A stretch of DNA of 64,000 nucleotides from Chrysomallon squamiferum (Eukaryota > Mollusca > Gastropoda > Neomphalida > Peltospiridae). Positions 58,334 through 64,000 of the stretch are shown here, piece by piece. Each line of letters starts with the position of its first letter. Within the stretch, counting starts at the first letter, position 1. The notes under the pieces were generated by a model, which worked only from the letters and a program-made list of their open reading frames with translations, searched no databases and was not told the origin of the DNA. The position numbers were made by a program, and so were the translations under genes. The DNA lies in assembly GCA_012295275.1 (NCBI GenBank), contig CM022676.1, forward strand, positions 5,978,219-6,042,218. The letters are read 5' to 3'.

Positions 58334-58360
<27 letters not shown>
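58300..58360. repeat. (CA)n(GT)n palindromic microsatellite
   Basis: CA units run into GT units through CACACACGTGTGTG, so the tract is self-complementary and could extrude as a hairpin or cruciform of up to about 25 bp per arm, allowing one CAGA interruption. Confidence 0.9.
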
Positions 58361-58366
<6 letters not shown>

Positions 58367-58484
58367 ATGTGCATATATATATATAATATATAATATATAA
58401 ACAGAAATATATTCAGATAGACATTTGGATACACTGGAGAAAAAACATGCAGTATAAAATGAAAACTTGTTTGAGAAAATAGTA

Positions 58485-58710
58485 GCAGTAGTAGGAGTAG
58501 TATTATTATTATTATTATGAGGAGTTGTTGTAGTAGTAGTAATATTAGCATAAGAAGCTGCAGTAGTAGTAGTAGTAGAAATACTGGTAATAGCAGCATC
58601 ATAATAATGATACCTTTATGACTACTACTGCCAATAATAATAATAATAACAATAGTAACAATATAACAATAGCAATATTAATGATAACCACAAAAACAGT
58701 AATAACAACA

Positions 58711-58778
<68 letters not shown>

Positions 58779-58785
58779 TAAACAG
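58485..58785. repeat. AGT/ATT/AAT trinucleotide region
   Basis: AGT and ATT units, then a clean AAT run at about 58,708-58,778. Confidence 0.95.
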
Positions 58786-58849
58786 CAAAGACAAGGAGGT
58801 GAGAACAATTTATTAGTGTACACCCCAGAACTTGTTTCTACCATTCGCT

Positions 58850-59110
58850 GAATCTTTGAACGCCTTAATTTATTACTTTTAAATCTTCTGCCCTTAAAAC
58901 ACTACGTGGCAGCATTTTAATTTCGCTCTTATCGAGAAGCAAATGCACATGCAAATGCACCTGCAATAAATTAATCTGAAATATTGTGCTCGTTTGTATG
59001 CAAATTAAAAAAAAAACCTCGGAGAGGAATGCAATAAAATTCAGTTACGTTTCAACTGCCAGTGATACTACACACATTTTATCTTATCTCTGCTCAGGCA
59101 GGGTGTAATG
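58850..59110. promoter_or_regulatory. Complex island with two POU octamers
   Basis: ATGCAAAT occurs at 58,949-58,956 and 58,998-59,005, 49 bp apart, in unique sequence with CTTAATTTATTA, a CACCTG, CTTATCGAGAAG and TTATCTTATCTC (GATA cores). The octamer is the classical POU-domain site (established). The enhancer role is inference. Confidence 0.45.
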
Positions 59111-59149
59111 AAGTGGATTTGTGGCCCACCCAGCGAAATAAACTGCTGA

Positions 59150-59400
59150 TATATTCGCCTGTGACATAACATGGTTATTTTCTACTCGTTGATACAACAT
59201 GGTTGTATCTTCTAAAACCCACTTTAGTAAACACGATAGGGTATCGAGTGACGTAATGTGGTTGTGTCGAGCAAGTGATAGAATATGTCGTATCTTGCGT
59301 TTCGGTATAACAGGTTGTGGTTGTATCCAGTGATATAATATGGTTGTATCCACCCAGTGACATAAACATATAATATGGCTGCATCAAGGGTTTTATGTGG
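59150..59400 (+). repeat. Diverged minisatellite, unit about 22-45 bp
   Basis: GTGA(C/T)ATAA(C/T)ATGGTTGTATC-like units recur at least six times. The related minus-strand frames show the same short peptide repeats and are artefacts. Confidence 0.7.
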
Positions 59401-59539
59401 CTTAACCCAACAAATGATATTATATAGACTAAGAATGAACATAATTTAAATTATATGATTTTATGTTTTCATGAACTTAAATTTAATTTAATTTACACTA
59501 AAAAAATAATATTATTTGAGTTATATGATATGATTTAAA

Positions 59540-59745
59540 AAAAATCTTTTCATAATGAAATTATAAATATTACTAGACACAAAATACTTAAATTTTCCCT
59601 ATAAACTGAATTATTACAATAAAACCAAAATATATGATTTAAAATAAATCTTTTCATTATGAAATTATAAATATTACTAGACACAAAATACCTAAATTTT
59701 CCCTATAAACTGAATTAGTTCAATAAAACCAAAATATTTAAAAAA
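59540..59745 (+). repeat. Tandem duplication, period 104 bp
   Basis: CTTTTCAT(A/T)ATGAAATTATA and ACTAGACACAAAATAC(T/C)TAA are nearly identical in the copies anchored at 59,551 and 59,655. Confidence 0.88.
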
Positions 59746-59874
59746 AAACAACATTTATTATGAATATCACAAATACCTGTACTACACCCGAAAACTCAAA
59801 AAAGGTAACAAAATTTCAGTAATTACGGGTGTTTAATTTGACACGTTTATTGACAGACACACAATACCTGTGTT

Positions 59875-59950
59875 TTTTTTTTCTCACCTGTTGACCCAGA
59901 TTTACACCTGAGGTTAATTACAAATCTTGCACCCAAGTCCTATGACACTA
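59875..59950 (+). promoter_or_regulatory. Paired CACCTG sites
   Basis: CTCACCTG (59,883-59,890) and TTACACCTG (59,902-59,910), the same pairing as at 17,006-17,028. Function unknown. Confidence 0.25.
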
Positions 59951-60105
59951 ATTTAGCAATAAATTGTCTGTATTGTGTGACGCAGTTTATTGCATGATCT
60001 AGCATAAATATTTTCGTTATTTAACATTCTTGAACTGCGGTTGGGGTCCAAAACACAGAAACATTAACACACTTACGTTCAGTTTTGTATTAAGGTACAC
60101 GAAGG

Positions 60106-60150
60106 TATGTGCTATAGGTCAGTGCTATAGGTCAGTGCTATAGGTCAGTG
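60106..60150 (+). repeat. 13-bp tandem repeat, three copies
   Basis: GTGCTATAGGTCA three times in a row. From 60,150 to 60,550 there is unique AT-rich DNA, no gene. Confidence 0.9.
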
Positions 60151-60549
60151 ATTTTAGGTGTGATGGGTCAAAAGATCAAATCTCCTCAGAGGATTTTTTT
60201 CATTCTTTTTCCTGCAATTTTTTTGTTCTCATATCATCCTGGTCAGTATTTATCAAAAGTTTTCAATTTTTGGGGGTGTTTATGAGAAGGTAGATATGAA
60301 AGATCACTTGTTGCTAATTTAAAAAATGACTTTTTTTTTTTTTCAGTGTCTCTTTAATGTGTGATGCTGAGTAATCAGTAATTAAAAATGTGTTGATAAA
60401 ATGTTATTAAAAATATTGTGGAAAAGTTTATCAAATTATAAATTTTTTGTTACTTTCAACAGCCAATAACTTTTTACAGAAAATTAATTATTCATCAGGT
60501 CATAACTGTATTAAATGATAAAAACTCTTTTAACTGACAACTTTGTGTC

Positions 60550-61160
60550 ATGTCTAGAGTTAGATATTTGACAATAAAAAAAATTAAACAGTGCATTGTT
60601 GTGATGTCATTGAACAAAACTTTCTTTAAATAAAGTCTATATCATTAAAAAAAAAAAAAAAAAAAAAAAAGCATGTTTTACATCCTGTAGCTCATGATAA
60701 AAAAATTAATCAAAATATTCATTAAATAATCAAAAAAAAAAACTTTCACTGCTGTCTGTCAGTGTCAATGATATATCATTGTTTTACATCTAATCCCTGA
60801 CAATAAAAATATTAATATATTCTATTTAATCACTAAACAAAACTTTCTTTAATTAAAGCTATGATATAAAATAGGAAGTGTTTTGATATCCAGTTGCTGC
60901 TGATAAAACATTAATCAAAGTATCCTACTAGTGTCATTAAATAAAGAATAAGATATCAAAGCTTTACACTAAAAATCTGACAGAAAAAAAAAAAAAAAAA
61001 TTTAATAAATAAGTTCTAGATAATCATTTATCAAAAATTTTCTTTAACCGAAAACTGTCATAAAATAATAAATATCTGACATCCAATAGTTGATGATAAT
61101 AAGAAAAATATTTAAAATTTTTATTTAATTACTATGATCCTATAAAATCTAAAACAAAAC
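60550..61160 (+). repeat. Diverged tandem array, unit about 200-220 bp
   Basis: AACAAAACTTTCTTTAA(A/T)TAAAG recurs at about 60,613 and 60,836, with a weaker copy near 61,035. Each is followed by GATATxxA, ACATCC-(A/T)GT(A)G-xTGATAA and ATTAATCAAA. Confidence 0.65.
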
Positions 61161-61204
61161 CTAGCATTTTATTTAAATAACAGAAGATTTGATATAATAA
61201 CTGT

Positions 61205-61770
61205 ATTTTATTTCACATGAAGCCGTTGAATACAGACGATATTCAACAGGGATTGGAGAGAGGGTGGAGAAAAAAAAGAGAAATTACATCAAATCTTTCT
61301 CTATTAACTTGTCAAAACTTAAAACCAGGGCTTCGTCTCCTGCAACCAGCGCCGAGTTAGATTCAACATCTTAAGTTTCAAATTGATGCAGACTCAGCTG
61401 CAGAAATCAAAGCCGATGTTGTCAATGTTGTCGTAATGATGCAATCCAGAACCACGAAAAATGCTGGCTTATCCGAGAACGAATCTTGGGTCTGTGAATT
61501 TTAGCTGACACACTTAATTATGTCTTTGTCATTTCTGTACAGAAGTAAGCCAAAACTGAGCCACAATCTGAAAGAGTCTGTCTGTTCTAGAAGATGTGTT
61601 ACGCTAGCAGTTAAATATGTCTGTGATATAATAATCAGTATTCATTGATGTGTGGTGGTTATCTACCCTGGCTGGAGTGCGTGCTAGTTATCTGCCCATA
61701 ACACGTTCTGACAGATAGCCGTAATAGATTTTTGTTAGATCAGCTTTTGATGTAGCAATTTTTGGAAAAC
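61205..61770. other. Long complex non-repetitive island
   Basis: About 550 bp of unique sequence with scattered CpGs, several GATA cores (GTTATCTACC, GTTATCTGCC, CAGATAGCC) and TGCAGACTCAGCTGCAG. A 55-60-codon frame without an ATG is open over 61,200-61,372 (plus) but lacks clear splice borders. Candidate conserved non-coding region. From 61,770 to 61,990 the DNA is AT-rich. Confidence 0.35.
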
Positions 61771-61997
61771 CAGTATGTAAAATGTTGTAGATGTTAAATG
61801 AAATTGTTAGCAATGTTTAAAAATGTTAAAAGTTATTTATAAAAAGTAGTTAAAATTGTTAAATGAACTGTAGTGATAAATAATCGACAAAATGTTTGGT
61901 CCTAATTGTTAAGTAAAGGAATTAGATTTTAGTTTAGTGTATTTTAAATATATAATTTTATTTGTCTATTCAAAATTATTTTGACATTTGCATGTAT

Positions 61998-62001
61998 GCA
62001 T

Positions 62002-62049
<48 letters not shown>

Positions 62050-62050
62050 A
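61998..62050. repeat. (CA)n microsatellite
   Basis: About 45 bp CA. Confidence 0.96.
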
Positions 62051-62227
62051 TTAGATGCTTTATATTTAAACTATTTTTTTCATGAACTTAACATCTAACT
62101 TTTTCAGATGATTACATTTATCTTTTTATCAATCTTTTCTTCTCTTTCATTCTTCTTTCTCTCTTGTTTCTCAATCATTTACTTTAATTACACTTGATAC
62201 TTTCATTCTGTCTCTCTTTTCCTTTTC

Positions 62228-62284
<57 letters not shown>

Positions 62285-62315
62285 ATCTCTCTCTCTCTCT
62301 CTCATCTCTCTCTCA
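62228..62315. repeat. (CT)n microsatellite
   Basis: CT units with CATCT breaks. Confidence 0.95.
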
Positions 62316-62440
62316 CACATTCTTCTTCTTATCCTTTCATCATACTTTACTTTGTTTAAAATTCATTACCAAAGGAAAAAAAATCATTTTAAAACTTTTC
62401 TTCACACAACAAATGATGACAATCTAAAAAACTCAAATTT

Positions 62441-62480
<40 letters not shown>
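62441..62480. repeat. Poly(A) run
   Basis: About 40 A. Unique sequence without a called gene follows to 62,710. Confidence 0.95.
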
Positions 62481-62481
<1 letters not shown>

Positions 62482-62714
62482 CCAACCTCTGACAGTAAAT
62501 TACAATAATTCTGCAAGATCAACTTCAAGACTCATTTTCATTTATTCAACAATGTAAGCAATGCGTTAGCCAGTCACAACTATTTCCCCCATTCACATGC
62601 AACCGCATTTCTCCGCTTTCTGGAAGTGATTTTACTTGTCCAAGTAATTACAAGAACGTCTCAAATCAACAGATTTTTCCCCTTTAAAAACCTTTTGCGT
62701 CAGGAATTTGAACC

Positions 62715-62792
62715 ATCTCTCTCTCTCTCTCTCTCTCTGTCTCTGGCTCTCTCTCTCTGTGTGTGTCTCTCTATCTCTCTGTGTGTCTCTCT

Positions 62793-62872
<80 letters not shown>

Positions 62873-62875
62873 CTC
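62715..62875. repeat. (CT)n with GTGT interruptions
   Basis: CT microsatellite with TGTGTG breaks. Confidence 0.96.
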
Positions 62876-62879
62876 TGGC

Positions 62880-63155
62880 CCAAGAGCAGGGGAAATTCCC
62901 CAGAAATCTCCAGAGAAGACACTCAAAAGAATCTTCTTTTCTTCTAATTGCAATTCCTGCAATGTTCGTCATTGACACTTGGTTCTGCTGGAGTTTATGT
63001 CGCAGGCAGAGAGCGTTGGGCAATTTGTCTTGTAGTACTCTCCAACATGGCTACTGGAATGCAGACTGCTGTAATTGCATTTCAAGGGGGACAGTTTACC
63101 ACATCTGACTTGTCAGGTTGGAAATAAATCTCAAACAGCTGTCGCAGGCCCACCC
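62880..63155. promoter_or_regulatory. Complex island with a Rel/NF-kB-like site
   Basis: GGGGAAATTCCCC at 62,889-62,901 fits the kB consensus GGGRNWYYCC and is palindromic apart from the central base. The island continues with balanced unique sequence (TTGCAATTCCTGCAATG, TCTCCAACATGGCTAC). A plus frame is open across it (to 63,108) but begins in the CT repeat and shows no domain. Motif is known; role is inference. Confidence 0.4.
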
Positions 63156-63929
63156 CCCTTTTTTCACGGTGGAAAATTTTTTTTTTTTTTTTTTTTTCCT
63201 GTTCACACACTGACAGAAGAGTTCCAACAAGAGGACTTCACTCATTCCACCGCTTCTCTCCCTTGTTATTCGGCTAAAGAATGAATAGGTGTCAAGAAAA
63301 GGGTCATTTTTTTTTTTTTTTTTTTTTTTTCAAAGCACATCAAAGAATATTTAGACATTTTTGTCTCATTCTTTTTTTTTTTTTCTGTCAAGATTGGGAA
63401 AAAAAAGTGAAAATTTTGACAACTCATTTTTTTTTTTTTTTTTTTTCTTCATACTTTTAATTTATATCCTGTCACAGAATATTTCTGTTTTCAGAATTCC
63501 TTTTCATAATATTTTTGTGATGTCTTCTTAGTTTGAAACTTTTTTTTAATGAATTGTTTCAGGTTTATATTTTTTTGTGTCTGTATGTGTGGGAGTGGAT
63601 ATTTTTTTTGTAATTTTTTTTTTTTTAAATATTCCATTTTGAGATTAATGTTTCGGTTACATCATTATAATAAAGAGGGAGAGACAAAGAAAGAAAGAAA
63701 GATGATAACAGAGGGAAGAAAGAGAGAAAGTGAGAGATGTGGAGGACAAGTAAGATGGACAAAAAAAAGGCAAAATTTTTGAAATCTGAAAATATAAGAT
63801 ACATAAAGATAATTAAACACTGTGTTATTGTTTGTGTTTCCTGTATATGGGAAGGAGAATATATAATATATTTTGTTGCTAAATCATAAGAATAGATTTT
63901 AAGAGTGATGACAAAGGTTTCTTCAATGT

Positions 63930-63930
63930 T

Positions 63931-63990
<60 letters not shown>
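63930..63990. repeat. (CT)n microsatellite
   Basis: CT tract at the right edge, then TA units. The preceding 63,170-63,930 is T-rich, then purine-rich, with no gene. Confidence 0.97.
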
Positions 63991-63994
<4 letters not shown>

Positions 63995-64000
63995 ATATAT

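Noticed and set aside
59084-59442. Three overlapping minus-strand frames with repeated short peptides
   Set aside because: They read a diverged minisatellite in different frames.

Overview
This is animal nuclear DNA of low gene density. It is AT-rich, roughly 30% GC by eye, and packed with homopolymer T and A runs, microsatellites (CT, CA, CATA, ACAG, ATT, ATC and CTA types) and tandem arrays with units of about 13 to 340 bp. Metazoan-type splice signals and tRNA-derived SINE fragments point to a eukaryote. The style suits a marine invertebrate, perhaps a lophotrochozoan, but no marker fixes the phylum. I see no bacterial genes, no rRNA, no intact tRNA gene, no transposase or reverse transcriptase, no viral genes and no CRISPR array. 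Almost every long open frame is a by-product of simple repeats.

Layout. 0-11 kb: microsatellites and short tandem duplications, with complex islands near 5.03, 6.1 and 9.03 kb. 11-13.2 kb: a possible 103-nt exon, the longest CT tract, and a promoter-like block with three CCAAT boxes. 14-20 kb: a dispersed repeat (14.5 and 17.4-17.8 kb), a CACCTG cluster and a 1-kb tandem array. 20.5-31.5 kb: complex islands alternating with minisatellites, including a five-copy array of tRNA-like heads. 31.5-44.8 kb: a candidate minus-strand exon, a recursive-splice-like site, a CRE/CCAAT/TATA block, a CpG-rich island, trinucleotide tracts and a CTCF-like site. 45-51 kb: nested tandem arrays, the longest GT tract, a homeodomain-site-rich island and SINE copies. 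51.8-57.4 kb: the most gene-like part, with a minus-strand hydrophobic first exon, a plus-strand signal-peptide exon behind a textbook acceptor, a phase-compatible downstream exon and a second CTCF-like site. 57.4-64 kb: microsatellites, an octamer-bearing island, more arrays and a Rel/NF-kB-like site.

Synthesis (inference). The window is best read as long intronic and intergenic DNA of one or more genes. Two plus-strand sites, at 33,257 and 54,372, share one design: ACTAAT branch-like motif, T-rich tract, then CAG directly abutting GTAAG. They are candidate recursive splice (ratchet) points or the starts of small 5' exons. If the exons at 54.4 and 57.2 kb are joined, a secreted or membrane protein starts here on the plus strand. 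A separate gene may start on the minus strand at 52.0 kb. None of the encoded peptides is recognised, and every gene call rests on splice signals and open frame alone, so RNA evidence is decisive.
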